From: an uncultured Pelagibacteraceae bacterium
GTDB lineage: Bacteria > Pseudomonadota > Alphaproteobacteria > Pelagibacterales > Pelagibacteraceae
Length of the DNA: 64,000 nt
Assembly: GCA_902616675.1 (NCBI GenBank)
Contig: CACMTV010000001.1
Span: 62,001 to 126,000 of the forward strand
Direction of reading: 5' to 3'
This document shows positions 9,505 to 18,454 of the stretch, piece by piece. Each line of letters begins with the position of its first letter. Positions within the stretch are counted from its first letter, which is position 1. The position numbers and the translations under genes were made by a program. The notes under the pieces were generated by a model. The model searched no databases. It saw only the letters and a list, made by a program, of their open reading frames with translations, and had not been told where the DNA came from.

Positions 9505-9981
9505 ATGGAAAAAGAACCTATTACAAAAGATGGTCTAGAAAAATTAAAATTAGAATTAGAAAATCTAAAAAATATTGAGCGTCCAAAAATTGTAGAGGCA
9601 ATTTCAGAAGCTAGATCTCATGGTGATCTTAAGGAAAACGCAGAATATCACGCGGCTAAAGAACAGCAGGCTAAAATTGAAGGAAGGGTTTTATCAATAA
9701 ATGATACGATAGCCAGAGCAAATGTAATTGATGTCACTAAATTAGATAACAACGGTAAAGTTATTTTCGGTTCTACAGTTACTGTTGAAGATTTAGACAC
9801 AAAAAAGAAAATTAAGTATAAATTAGTAGGTAAAGATGAAGCAGATATCAGTTTAAATTTGATATATTTTCAAAGTCCTATTGGAAAAGCTTTGATTGGA
9901 AAAGATTGTAATGAGATGATTAGTGTAAACACGCCATCAGGAGAAAGAAATTTCGAAATTTTAAAAGTAGATTACATTTAA
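9505..9981 (+). CDS. greA: Transcription elongation factor GreA
   Basis: GreA enters the RNA polymerase secondary channel and stimulates cleavage of backtracked RNA. The N-terminal coiled coil carries the acidic tip in the ARSHGDLKENAEYHAAKE segment (about residues 36-53). The C-terminal FKBP-like domain ends with a SPIGKALIGK block and NTPSGERNFEIL. Length is 158, standard. The stop TAA overlaps the stop of the convergent cca gene by 4 bp within a TTAA. Confidence 0.97.
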   Translation: MEKEPITKDGLEKLKLELENLKNIERPKIVEAISEARSHGDLKENAEYHAAKEQQAKIEGRVLSINDTIARANVIDVTKLDNNGKVIFGSTVTVEDLDTKKKIKYKLVGKDEADISLNLIYFQSPIGKALIGKDCNEMISVNTPSGERNFEILKVDYI

Positions 9982-11243
9982 TTAGAAATGGTATTTTTTT
10001 TTATAATTTTTTCAAGGTCATTAGATGATAAGTAAAAATTATTCTTAACCCAAATTTTCTTAGCTTCACTCAATATTGTTCCAATTTTTTTTCCTTCTTG
10101 GATGCCTCTTTTTATTAAGAACTTTCCATCAAATGGAAATTCAGGTATTGAAATTTTATCTAAAGATTTAAAAGATGTAATCTCTTTATCTGAGATTTTC
10201 TTTTTTTCTAAGAGAAATAGACAATACAATATTTTCATATTTTTAATACCAATTTCAAATAAATTATTTTTTAAATTTTTTTTGAAAAATTCTTTATCAG
10301 TTTTAGTCTCTTTAAACTTATTTCCTAATAATCCTAAATTATCATTAATTTTATTCGAAACTTTATATTTATGAGAAAAATACTCATGATTATCTTTTAA
10401 ATCTATAAGAAGTATTGATAAAAATAATATTTCTGAGTTATCAACGTAATTTTTAATTAAACTGAAATTCTTTAATCTATGAATATTTCTAAATTCTGGA
10501 AAAACCAAAATAAAAAGCTCAATTAACTTTTGATTATCTACAATTTTAAAAAAGTTTTCTAAATGTAGTATTTTAATTAATTCGGATAAAACCCTTTCTT
10601 TTGAAAGATTTTTAATACCATTTAATTTTAATTTTATGGCTTGAATAGTGGAAAGCTCAACTGGAGAATTATATTGTATTGTAAATCTCAAAAATCTTAT
10701 GATTCTGAGAAAATCCTCTTCTATTCTGGTCTGGGGATCTCCAATAAATTTGACAACATTTTCATTGAGGTCATTAACTCCTTGTTGGGGATCAAATATT
10801 TTTCCATTTTTGTTTAGATAAATTGCATTAATTGTAAAATCTCTTCTTTTTGAGTCTTCTTTCCAATCATCAATGGTCTCAATTTCAGCATGTCTACCGT
10901 CAGTTTTAATGTCCTTTCTTAACGTGGTAAATTCAAATTTTTTATTTTCTAATATTATTGTTACAGATCCATGATCAATTCCTGTATCAACTATTTTAAA
11001 TTTTGAATTATGTAATTTTTTTTTAAGTTCATCTGGGGTAAAAATTGTAGCTATATCAATATCTCCAATCTTTTTTAATTGTAAGTAATTTCTTACACAT
11101 CCGCCAACAAACATTGCAACTTCTTTATTTTTAGACTCCCCGTCTTCTAATTTTTTAAAAAGGAGTTTTATTTCTTTTGTTTTATAAAATGGGAAAAAAT
11201 ACTTATTAAGTTTAGAAGTTAAATTTTCAAAAAAGTTTTTCAT
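9978..11243 (-). CDS. cca: CCA tRNA nucleotidyltransferase
   Basis: This class II nucleotidyltransferase repairs or adds the 3' CCA of tRNAs. The head has FVGGCVRNYL and the catalytic IGDIDIAT aspartates, then RRDFTINAIYLN, and RIEEDFLRIIRFLRF before the helical body. The open frame extends to 11297, but that part lies in tRNA-Gln, so I start at the ATG at 11243, six bases after the tRNA end (421 residues). Both tRNAs in this window already encode CCA, so the enzyme may act mainly in repair here. Confidence 0.92.
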   Translation of the reverse strand: MKNFFENLTSKLNKYFFPFYKTKEIKLLFKKLEDGESKNKEVAMFVGGCVRNYLQLKKIGDIDIATIFTPDELKKKLHNSKFKIVDTGIDHGSVTIILENKKFEFTTLRKDIKTDGRHAEIETIDDWKEDSKRRDFTINAIYLNKNGKIFDPQQGVNDLNENVVKFIGDPQTRIEEDFLRIIRFLRFTIQYNSPVELSTIQAIKLKLNGIKNLSKERVLSELIKILHLENFFKIVDNQKLIELFILVFPEFRNIHRLKNFSLIKNYVDNSEILFLSILLIDLKDNHEYFSHKYKVSNKINDNLGLLGNKFKETKTDKEFFKKNLKNNLFEIGIKNMKILYCLFLLEKKKISDKEITSFKSLDKISIPEFPFDGKFLIKRGIQEGKKIGTILSEAKKIWVKNNFYLSSNDLEKIIKKNTISN

Positions 11244-11248
11244 TATTC

Positions 11249-11322
11249 TGGCTGGGGCACTAGGATTCGAACCTAGGATGGTGGTACCAAAAACCACTGC
11301 CTTACCGCTTGGCTATGCCCCA
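11249..11322 (-). tRNA. tRNA-Gln (TTG anticodon)
   Basis: The minus strand folds as a 74-nt cloverleaf: acceptor TGGGGCA paired with TGCCCCA, D arm starting GCCA, anticodon stem GTGGT/ACCAC with loop TTTTGGT (anticodon TTG), T arm CTAGG-TTCGAAT-CCTAG, discriminator G and an encoded CCA. It lies between ispE and cca on the same strand and may be processed from their transcript. Confidence 0.96.
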
Positions 11323-11355
11323 ATTCTCTGCTTCATATATCATAAAAAAATTGAA

Positions 11356-12186
11356 TTAAATAGTTTTTGTAATAACGCACCAATATTTAGGGTATTTCCT
11401 TTTTAATTTAGTGAATGCAAATTTAGCAGTTTTTTTGGATTTATAAACTCCATAACAAACCGAGCCAGAACCTGTCATTCTAGAAAAATCGCAACCTTTT
11501 AGCTTGTCGATTGATCGCAAAAGTACTGAAATATTCGAATATTTTTTTTCTACTAATTTTTGTAAGTCGTTACGATCTTTTTTTACATTTTCTATATACT
11601 TTTCTTTTTTGTACTTTTTTTCGTAAATTTTATCTGATGAGGAACTAAAATTTTTGACCATTTTATATATATTTTTGGTTTTACAATTTATATTTGGGAA
11701 AACAATTAAAATATAGAATAAAAAATTATTTTTTGATTTAAAAACTTTACCTAAGTTTTTTTGATAAGAGGAATTATTTAAAAATAATCTAAAATCAGAG
11801 CCTATTTTTTGTTCGAAAACTCTTATTATTTTTTCTTTTATTTTATTTTTTAAAAAATATTTTACAATACTAACTGAATTACTCGTACCTCCACCAAGCC
11901 CGGAATAAACAGGAATATTTTTTTTTATTGTGACTTTATAATAACTTTTTATAATTTTAAATTTTCTGAGTAAAAGTAGGGTATCGGTTATTGTATTTTT
12001 TTTTAAATTTACATTACCTTTAAACTTTCCATTAAAAATAACAACATCCTTTTTATTTCGTTTTAAATTTATTTCATCAAATAAGTCGACTAACATCGTG
12101 TTTGTTTCAATATCATGCATTTGGTTTTTAAGTTTTTTTAAGACTCTTAATGTTAAATTGATTTTAGCAAAAGATTTTATTCGCAT
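11356..12186 (-). CDS. ispE: 4-diphosphocytidyl-2-C-methyl-D-erythritol kinase
   Basis: IspE phosphorylates CDP-methylerythritol in the MEP route to isoprenoids. The opening is KINLTLRVL with the catalytic-region lysine; the GHMP-kinase ATP loop is PVYSGLGGGTSNS (about residues 92-104), and the C-terminal MTGSGSVCYGVY is the third GHMP motif. Length 276 is normal. It shares one base with the TPR gene upstream. Together with ispH (28.6 kb) it supports the precursor supply for quinones and for the carotenoid cluster. Confidence 0.93.
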   Translation of the reverse strand: MRIKSFAKINLTLRVLKKLKNQMHDIETNTMLVDLFDEINLKRNKKDVVIFNGKFKGNVNLKKNTITDTLLLLRKFKIIKSYYKVTIKKNIPVYSGLGGGTSNSVSIVKYFLKNKIKEKIIRVFEQKIGSDFRLFLNNSSYQKNLGKVFKSKNNFLFYILIVFPNINCKTKNIYKMVKNFSSSSDKIYEKKYKKEKYIENVKKDRNDLQKLVEKKYSNISVLLRSIDKLKGCDFSRMTGSGSVCYGVYKSKKTAKFAFTKLKRKYPKYWCVITKTI

Positions 12187-13904
12187 TAATTTAATGAAAC
12201 TGGACCATCAAGAATTTTTTTCATAATATTTTTTTTAAGATCAATTTTTGTATCTTCAAGACTTAATACGTATTTCCAGTAATATCTGGCTTGCAGCTTT
12301 TCTCCATTCATCCATAAGATATCAGCAAAATGATCGTTTACTATAGGGTCTAACGGCATAAGTTGGACGGCTTTTTTTAAATATTCTTTTGCCTTGTCAT
12401 ATTTTTTCAATTTGTACAAAGCCCATCCTAAGGAGTCTGTTATATAACCATCATTAGATTTAAGTCTATTAGCTTCTTCTAACATTTTAAGTGATTTTTC
12501 AATATTAATTCCTTTTTCAATCCAACTATACGCTAAATAATTTATAACGTAAGCTTGATCAGGTTTAGCCTCTAGTGAGTCTAAAAAATCTTTTTCAGCT
12601 TTTGTCCAATCTCCTATCTGTTCATAAGCTATACCCCTACCATCTTTTGCTTTAGGATATAATTCGTGAGTTTTAGAAATACTTTTTAACACTTTAGTAT
12701 AGTATTTTATAGCTTCTTTAAATTTTTCGTTATTTTTTAAAAAATTAGCAAAATCGTAAGATTGAAAGACATTTGGTGAATTTAAATTTCGATATCCAAT
12801 TTTTAATATTCTTATCGCCTCGTCATCTTTTGACTCTTCGATATTTAAAAAAGCTATCTGTTTTGATGAATGCCAACTATAATATTCTCCAAACTTTTTT
12901 AAAAGAAAATAAATTTTTTTCGCCTTTTGAAAATCTTCAACCATAACAAAATTTTCCGCTAGTAGTGTGTTATACGAAAAAAAATTTTGATTTAAATATT
13001 TAGATAAATTTATATAGAAATTAGATTGAGAGTATATTCCTTGTGTTGAAAGTGCATTAGCTGTTATATAAAATAATTCTGCAATAATGTTTGAGACATT
13101 CTTACAATCGAAATTATTTTTTAGATGGTTTGTTTTATTTTGTTGAATATCTAAATAAAACTGATTGAGTAATAAATTTCTAGGTGCATCAGTCAATTTT
13201 TCGCTTAAGACTAAGCTTGCTTTTTTTGTTAAATCTTTTTTAAGTAAATAATTAGCATAAAAAAAAGCATACCTAGAAAAATCTGTATTTTTATCGTCGA
13301 CTAAGTTTTTAAATTGTGTCTCCGTATTTGCTGTATCGAAGTAACAATTTAAAAAGACGTTGTTAATATTTTTAATGTTTTTATATTTGGGATTAATCAG
13401 CTCAAAAACTTCTAAGGCTTCATTATAGTTTAATTTTGACTCTTCTATTTTAACCCAGCTAAATATTATTTGACTAATTAAATCTTGTAAAGGCGTGTAT
13501 TTTCTATTTTCAGTCGAGTTAAAGTAATTGTTGGCTTTATTAAAATTACCGTTTTTTATGAATTTACTTATGGTAACTATATCACTAAAGAAAAAACTCA
13601 TCCCTTTTTTTTTAAGCTTATTTGAATATCTAAATGCCTCATTAATTTTTGAGTTATTAACTAAAGTTTCAATATAAGACTTTGAATAGATAGTATGTTT
13701 ATCTTCAAGATTTTCTAGAGTTTTAAAAAATTCATAGGAGTTTTTATATTTATTATCCTGTAATGAAATGACTCCAGAAAAATAATTAGAAATGGAGACG
13801 CCGTCGTTATATCTTTCTAAACCAATACTAGAATTAATTAATATGAAAATATATAAAAAGAAGGTTTGTAAAATTAATTTATTTAGTTTAAAAAATTTAC
13901 TCAT
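12186..13904 (-). CDS. TPR-repeat protein, exported or membrane-anchored
   Basis: No specific function is recognised. The first 30 or so residues contain a hydrophobic stretch (FFLYIFILINSSIG) that reads as a signal peptide or anchor. The remaining 540 residues are helical, and the C-terminal third shows clear TPR units, for example the YAYSWIEKG, LGWALYKLKKYDKAKEYLKKA and WMNGEKLQARYYW regions (separated in the protein). It is the first gene of a minus-strand group with ispE, tRNA-Gln and cca, a TPR-ispE neighbourhood common in Alphaproteobacteria. Its start is 12 bp from the divergent udg start. Confidence 0.75.
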   Translation of the reverse strand: MSKFFKLNKLILQTFFLYIFILINSSIGLERYNDGVSISNYFSGVISLQDNKYKNSYEFFKTLENLEDKHTIYSKSYIETLVNNSKINEAFRYSNKLKKKGMSFFFSDIVTISKFIKNGNFNKANNYFNSTENRKYTPLQDLISQIIFSWVKIEESKLNYNEALEVFELINPKYKNIKNINNVFLNCYFDTANTETQFKNLVDDKNTDFSRYAFFYANYLLKKDLTKKASLVLSEKLTDAPRNLLLNQFYLDIQQNKTNHLKNNFDCKNVSNIIAELFYITANALSTQGIYSQSNFYINLSKYLNQNFFSYNTLLAENFVMVEDFQKAKKIYFLLKKFGEYYSWHSSKQIAFLNIEESKDDEAIRILKIGYRNLNSPNVFQSYDFANFLKNNEKFKEAIKYYTKVLKSISKTHELYPKAKDGRGIAYEQIGDWTKAEKDFLDSLEAKPDQAYVINYLAYSWIEKGINIEKSLKMLEEANRLKSNDGYITDSLGWALYKLKKYDKAKEYLKKAVQLMPLDPIVNDHFADILWMNGEKLQARYYWKYVLSLEDTKIDLKKNIMKKILDGPVSLN

Positions 13905-13916
13905 GATATCTTAAAT

Positions 13917-14603
13917 ATGAATAACAAATTAACTAAGTTAATTAAATACTATAGTTTGATTAATCACAATTTAATCTTTAGTAATAAATCTATTAATCGA
14001 TACAACCAAATTCAGCCAAAAATTCAAAAAGATAAATCTGAAAATTTACAAAGGTTAAGAGAGAATATTAACGAAATTAAAAACTGTAAATTGAAAGAAA
14101 ATGCTTCAAATCTTGTTTTTTCAGATGGAAATCCTAATTCAAAAGTGATGATAGTTGGAGAAGGGCCAGGGGCTAATGAGGACAAAGAAGGATTGCCATT
14201 TGTAGGAAGAGCTGGACAGCTTCTAGATAAAATGCTTCATGCTATAAACCTAAGCCGTAAAAATGTTTACATAACAAATGTTGTTAATTATAGGCCGCCT
14301 GAAAATAGAAAACCTACAGAAAAAGAGGTTGAAAGATATCTTCCATATCTGAAAAAGCATATAGAAATTATAAAACCACAAATAATTTTGCTTTTAGGAA
14401 GTACCGCAATGAATGCTATTTTACAGGATGCAGATGTCATTTCAAAAATGAGGGGGAAATGGTATGAAATAGAAATCAATAAATGTAAATTAAGTTCTAT
14501 AGTATCTTTTCACCCTGCGTATCTTTTAAGACAGCCAGAGCAAAAAAAGTTCTCTTGGATAGATTTAAAAATGATTAGAGATAAATTAAACAAATTAAAA
14601 TAA
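13917..14603 (+). CDS. udg: Family 4-type uracil-DNA glycosylase
   Basis: This removes uracil from DNA after cytosine deamination. The catalytic GEGPGANEDKEGLPFVGRAGQ region begins near residue 80, NVVNYRPPENRKPT follows, and the C-terminal SFHPAYLL motif is intact. Classic family 4 enzymes hold a 4Fe-4S cluster through four cysteines. Here I find only one of these (in KNCKL); the other positions are Ile, Tyr and Tyr, so a cluster is unlikely. The 228-residue length is usual. It starts 12 bp from the divergent TPR gene. Confidence 0.88.
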   Translation: MNNKLTKLIKYYSLINHNLIFSNKSINRYNQIQPKIQKDKSENLQRLRENINEIKNCKLKENASNLVFSDGNPNSKVMIVGEGPGANEDKEGLPFVGRAGQLLDKMLHAINLSRKNVYITNVVNYRPPENRKPTEKEVERYLPYLKKHIEIIKPQIILLLGSTAMNAILQDADVISKMRGKWYEIEINKCKLSSIVSFHPAYLLRQPEQKKFSWIDLKMIRDKLNKLK

Positions 14604-14605
14604 AA

Positions 14606-15178
14606 TTGAAAAGACTTAAAATAATTGCTGGAGTGGATGAGGTTGGAAGAGGATGCATTGCTGGACCAGTGGTATCAGCAGCAGTAATTTTAAAAAAAGG
14701 AATTAAAATAAAAAATTTAAAAGACTCAAAAAAACTTAATTTTAAACAAAGAATAGAAATAATAAAAAATATTAAAAAAAACTCATTCTTTTCAATTGGT
14801 GTAGCTTCTGTTAAAGAAATTGAAAAATTAAATATCTTACAAGCGTCACTATTATCGATGAAAAGAGCTATTATGAATTTATCAAAAAAACCCGATTTGG
14901 TTTTAGTTGATGGTATTTTTGCTCCTCAAGTGGATAGTCGTTGTAAGACTGTAATTAAAGGAGATGAAAAAATTAAATGTATAAGTGCAGCATCTATATT
15001 AGCAAAAGTGTATAGAGATAAAATTATGATTAAAATGTCAAAAAAATATAAAAACTATTCTTGGAATAAAAACTTCGGCTATGGAACCAAACAGCATATA
15101 TTAGGATTAAAAAAGTATGGTTTAACAACAATGCATAGAAAAAATTTCAAACCCATACACAAGATGTTGTTAAAATAA
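14606..15178 (+). CDS. rnhB: Ribonuclease HII
   Basis: RNase HII removes ribonucleotides embedded in DNA. The AGVDEVGRG motif gives the first catalytic Asp11-Glu12, and DSKKL, a VDGIFAP segment and the KVYRD block follow. The best start is a TTG at 14606, two bases after the udg stop; no ATG lies close enough to keep the conserved N-terminus. Length 190 is normal. Order udg-rnhB-ccrM places DNA repair beside DNA methylation. A type I RNase H is at 30.5 kb. Confidence 0.94.
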   Translation: MKRLKIIAGVDEVGRGCIAGPVVSAAVILKKGIKIKNLKDSKKLNFKQRIEIIKNIKKNSFFSIGVASVKEIEKLNILQASLLSMKRAIMNLSKKPDLVLVDGIFAPQVDSRCKTVIKGDEKIKCISAASILAKVYRDKIMIKMSKKYKNYSWNKNFGYGTKQHILGLKKYGLTTMHRKNFKPIHKMLLK

Positions 15179-15228
15179 TTTTTGAGCACCTAAAAAACCT
15201 TTTTTTTCACGTAAAAATAATTGACCTA

Positions 15229-15251
15229 AGATTCAATTTAAGGTTGAATCT
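15229..15251. promoter_or_regulatory. Inverted repeat with two GANTC sites before ccrM
   Basis: AGATTCAA and TTGAATCT form perfect 8-bp arms around 7 bases. Each arm contains a CcrM methylation site (GATTC at 15230, GAATC at 15246). The repeat ends 4 bp before the ccrM ATG. A TTGACC at 15221 could be a -35 element. Self-regulation by promoter methylation is known for Caulobacter ccrM; here it is inference from position and sequence. Confidence 0.5.
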
Positions 15252-15255
15252 CAAA

Positions 15256-16329
15256 ATGTCAAAGTTTTCTAACAAGATTATAATCGGTGATTGTTTAAAA
15301 GAATTAAAAAAAATTCCTGACAAATCTTTTAATCTAGTATTTGCTGATCCTCCTTACAACATGCAGATAGGTGAAAAGTTAACTCGCCCTGATGCAAGTA
15401 AAGTAAATGGGGTAAACGATAAATGGGATCAGTTTAACAGTTTTAAACATTACGATGATTTCTGTAAAGCATGGCTTTCAGAATGTAGAAGAATTTTAAA
15501 AGACAACGGAAGCATTTGGGTAATAGGTTCTTATCATAATATTTTTCGTTTAGGCTACCACTTACAAAACTTAAATTATTGGCTTCTTAATGATGTGATT
15601 TGGAGAAAAAATAATCCAATGCCCAATTTTAGAGGTACTAGATTTACCAACGCTCACGAAACTCTCATTTGGGCTTCAAAAAGTAAAAAATCAAAATATA
15701 CGTTTAACTATCGATCTCTTAAATGTTTGAATGACGACTTACAGATGCGGTCTGATTGGACTTTTCCAATTTGCAATGGAAAAGAGCGATTAAAGAAAAA
15801 TGGAAAAAAGGTTCATTCTACTCAAAAACCAGAGGCTTTACTTCATAGAATTATACTAGCTACTACAAATAAAGGAGATAGCATTTTAGATCCTTTTTTG
15901 GGAACAGGAACAACAGCTGTTGTAGCGAAAAAATTAAGAAGAAATTACTTCGGGATTGAGAAAGAAAGAAAATATTTTAAAGCTGCAAGTTATAGAATTG
16001 AAAAAACAAAAACTATTGATGATAGTCATCTTGATACAATTGAAAATAATAAATCAAAACCTAGAGTGCCATTTGGCTCATTGGTAGAATTAGGAATATT
16101 AAAGCCAGGAACGTCTTTATTTGATGCCAAAAAGAAAATTAACGTGAAAATAATGGCGGATGGAAGCATAAAATATAAAGAGTCTGAAGGTTCAATTCAT
16201 AAGATTGCTGCCAAAATAATGGGTGCAGATAGTTGTAATGGTTGGACTTACTGGCATTATGATTTAAATGGTTCGGCAGTTTTAATTGATAGTCTGAGAC
16301 AAAAATTTATTGCAGAAAAACAAATTTAG
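15256..16329 (+). CDS. ccrM: Cell-cycle adenine DNA methyltransferase CcrM (GANTC)
   Basis: CcrM methylates adenine in GANTC and ties gene expression to replication in Alphaproteobacteria. The catalytic DPPY is at residues 31-34, the SAM motif FLGTGTT near 214, and the C-terminal DNA-recognition domain (PFGSLVELGILKPGTSL, then GWTYWHYD) is present. An in-frame TTG at 15244 lies inside the upstream inverted repeat. I prefer the ATG at 15256, giving 357 residues, against 358 in Caulobacter. The rnhB-ccrM-mutY-dciA-dsbA-smc grouping is typical of the class. Confidence 0.95.
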   Translation: MSKFSNKIIIGDCLKELKKIPDKSFNLVFADPPYNMQIGEKLTRPDASKVNGVNDKWDQFNSFKHYDDFCKAWLSECRRILKDNGSIWVIGSYHNIFRLGYHLQNLNYWLLNDVIWRKNNPMPNFRGTRFTNAHETLIWASKSKKSKYTFNYRSLKCLNDDLQMRSDWTFPICNGKERLKKNGKKVHSTQKPEALLHRIILATTNKGDSILDPFLGTGTTAVVAKKLRRNYFGIEKERKYFKAASYRIEKTKTIDDSHLDTIENNKSKPRVPFGSLVELGILKPGTSLFDAKKKINVKIMADGSIKYKESEGSIHKIAAKIMGADSCNGWTYWHYDLNGSAVLIDSLRQKFIAEKQI

Positions 16330-17456
16330 TTTTTATAAACTGAACCTAAATAAAAATTAATGAAACCTCTTCTTTTTGTTAAAAGTTTCATCAAAAAATT
16401 TCTTATAATTTGCATAAATTTGCTTGAGAAGTGAAATATAAAAAAATTAAGGTTTGATCTTCTTCTTACTATTTTCGCTCTCATTGACCTTTTTTGAAAA
16501 TAAATACTTTGAATATCCCCTTTTTTATCTTTAATTAAATTAAATAATTCATATGCACTTTCTATCGATTGTCCTGCACCTTGGGCCAACGTCGGCAAAA
16601 AACCATTAAATGCATCACCAATATAGAAAACTTTACTGTTAGTTGAGGGGAGTATTTTAGGAGTAGCATATAGTGGCCAAGACTTTAAATCTTCTCCAAA
16701 AACTTTAGTTAAATTTGGATTTTGTTTTACAACTTTATCAAGTACAGATTTTATATCGTCAGGGTCATACTTACTGTGTCTCACTACGCAAACTAAATTA
16801 AGTTCTTTGTTTTTATTAATCGGGTAAATAACTAAATGACAGTTTTTACCCATCATCAGATTAATTTTCGATTGATCAATATTTAATCCTGTTGTTGACT
16901 TTATTATAGCCCTTATTGCAATTGCATTTTTAAACACCGGTTTATTTTTTTTCTTTTCAAAGAATGTCCGTGTATTAGAGAAAATTCCATCTGCACCAAT
17001 AACATAATCTACTAGATCGTTTGTATTATCATCAAATTTTACAAGCACTTTTCCTTTTAATTCAGAAACCTCTTTTATTCTTTTTCCAAACCTAATGTGC
17101 TGAGTATAAATATCGTCTTTTAAAAATTCAATTAAAGTGGATCTCTGTAAGGTTGTATACTTGATTTCATTTGAATTAAATTGGATCAAATCTAAATCAC
17201 ATATTTTTTTATTTTGAATATTGTAAATATCGATTCCTTTTGGGTGATATATTTTTTCATTATTAATTTTACTAAAGTTTATTTTATTTAAAATTTTAAT
17301 AATATTAGTTGACATTTGTATGCCATAACCTTCATCAAGAGGTAGGCTCTCATTTTTTTCATAGACCATAAAGTCATGACTTTTATCTTTGTATAAAAAA
17401 TTTGCCAAAGTTAAGCCAGCAATCCCAGATCCAATAATCGCAATTTTTTTTTTCAT
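16326..17456 (-). CDS. FAD-dependent monooxygenase (UbiH/salicylate hydroxylase-like)
   Basis: This is a class A flavoprotein hydroxylase of COG0654 type; the substrate is unknown. The N-terminal FAD loop is IIGSGIAGLTL (GSGIAG at 8-13), a VIGADGIFSNTR block binds FAD and NAD(P)H, and the C-terminal YIGDAFNGFLPTLAQGAGQ is the third flavin motif. Family members hydroxylate aromatic rings, so a role in ubiquinone synthesis or in aromatic breakdown is possible but not shown. It abuts mutY and overlaps the ccrM stop by 4 bp. Confidence 0.82.
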   Translation of the reverse strand: MKKKIAIIGSGIAGLTLANFLYKDKSHDFMVYEKNESLPLDEGYGIQMSTNIIKILNKINFSKINNEKIYHPKGIDIYNIQNKKICDLDLIQFNSNEIKYTTLQRSTLIEFLKDDIYTQHIRFGKRIKEVSELKGKVLVKFDDNTNDLVDYVIGADGIFSNTRTFFEKKKNKPVFKNAIAIRAIIKSTTGLNIDQSKINLMMGKNCHLVIYPINKNKELNLVCVVRHSKYDPDDIKSVLDKVVKQNPNLTKVFGEDLKSWPLYATPKILPSTNSKVFYIGDAFNGFLPTLAQGAGQSIESAYELFNLIKDKKGDIQSIYFQKRSMRAKIVRRRSNLNFFIFHFSSKFMQIIRNFLMKLLTKRRGFINFYLGSVYKN

Positions 17457-18454
17457 TAAAATAAAACTGAAACCTGTTTAAATATTTTTTTTGTAAATGA
17501 AGGCATAAACTCGTTATTCCTCTTAATAGAATACCAAGAATAATTATTGGGTATATCTTTTGAGAACTGATAATATAAATTAATATTTAATTTTTTATTC
17601 GAAATAGAATTTTTATATTTTGATAATAATTTCCATTTTTTGAAAGATTTATTTTTTTTGATACTTTCAATTTTTGGCAAATTAAATTCATTTAAAAAAC
17701 CCAAATTATTTTTTTTAGTTAAAGCTATCTCGCCTTTTTTTGATAGGTAACAAAAAATATTTATACTCTCATTGATCACTTCTTTTTTAATTGGCTTAAT
17801 TTTATTTTTAGATTTGTAAAATTTACAATTATTTTTAATAGGACATTCGCTGCATTTTGGAATTTTAGAATTGCAAACTAACGCTCCAAATTCCATTATG
17901 GCCTCAACAAGGTCTGAATTTCTGTTTGTGTTGAATATATTTTTTTTATTAATATGTTTAAAAACCTCAAAATTTATTTTCTTTACTTCTTTATTCAATA
18001 TTCTTGAAATAACTCTTTTCACATTTCCATCTAATGCAAGCGTTGGTTTGTTATAGATTAAAGCTGCCAAAACATTTGAAGTATAGTCGCCAACGCCAGG
18101 TAAAATTTTAATTTTTTCTATTTCTCTAGGAAGTTTACAATTTAATTTATTGACTAAAATTTTTGAAGTGGCTAAGAGGTATTTAGCTCTCCGATAATAT
18201 CCTAGACCCTCCCATAACTTTAGAACTTTCCTTTCACTTGCTTTGGATAAAGTATCGAGATTCTGAAATTCTTTTGTAAATTTAACAAAATAAGGGATTA
18301 CAGTTTTAACCTGTGTTTGTTGCAACATAAATTCGCTTAAAACTCGATAATAAAGCTGATTTGCTGATCTTTTACCAACACGCCAGGGTAGGTCACGCTT
18401 GTTATTATCATACCAAGCTAAAATTTTTTTTGTTAAATTAAAGTTCAAATGCAT
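17456..18454 (-). CDS. mutY: A/G-specific adenine DNA glycosylase
   Basis: MutY excises adenine paired with 8-oxoguanine. Catalytic Glu41 (SEFMLQQTQV), the helix-hairpin-helix with LPGVGDYTSN and Asp142 (LDGNVKRV) are present, as are all four 4Fe-4S cysteines (194, 201, 204, 210). The C-terminal NUDIX-like domain for 8-oxoG recognition is weakly conserved but of the right size (332 total). Its ATG directly abuts the ATG of divergent dciA (ATGCAT), so its 5' signals lie inside dciA coding sequence. Confidence 0.95.
   Translation of the reverse strand: MHLNFNLTKKILAWYDNNKRDLPWRVGKRSANQLYYRVLSEFMLQQTQVKTVIPYFVKFTKEFQNLDTLSKASERKVLKLWEGLGYYRRAKYLLATSKILVNKLNCKLPREIEKIKILPGVGDYTSNVLAALIYNKPTLALDGNVKRVISRILNKEVKKINFEVFKHINKKNIFNTNRNSDLVEAIMEFGALVCNSKIPKCSECPIKNNCKFYKSKNKIKPIKKEVINESINIFCYLSKKGEIALTKKNNLGFLNEFNLPKIESIKKNKSFKKWKLLSKYKNSISNKKLNINLYYQFSKDIPNNYSWYSIKRNNEFMPSFTKKIFKQVSVLF

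Noticed and set aside
11244-11297. N-terminal extension of cca upstream of 11243
   Set aside because: These codons lie inside the tRNA-Gln gene; the ATG after the tRNA gives the normal protein start.
15179-15228. T-rich stretch after rnhB as a terminator
   Set aside because: There is a T-run but no convincing GC stem before it; ccrM may be read from the rnhB transcript or from its own promoter.
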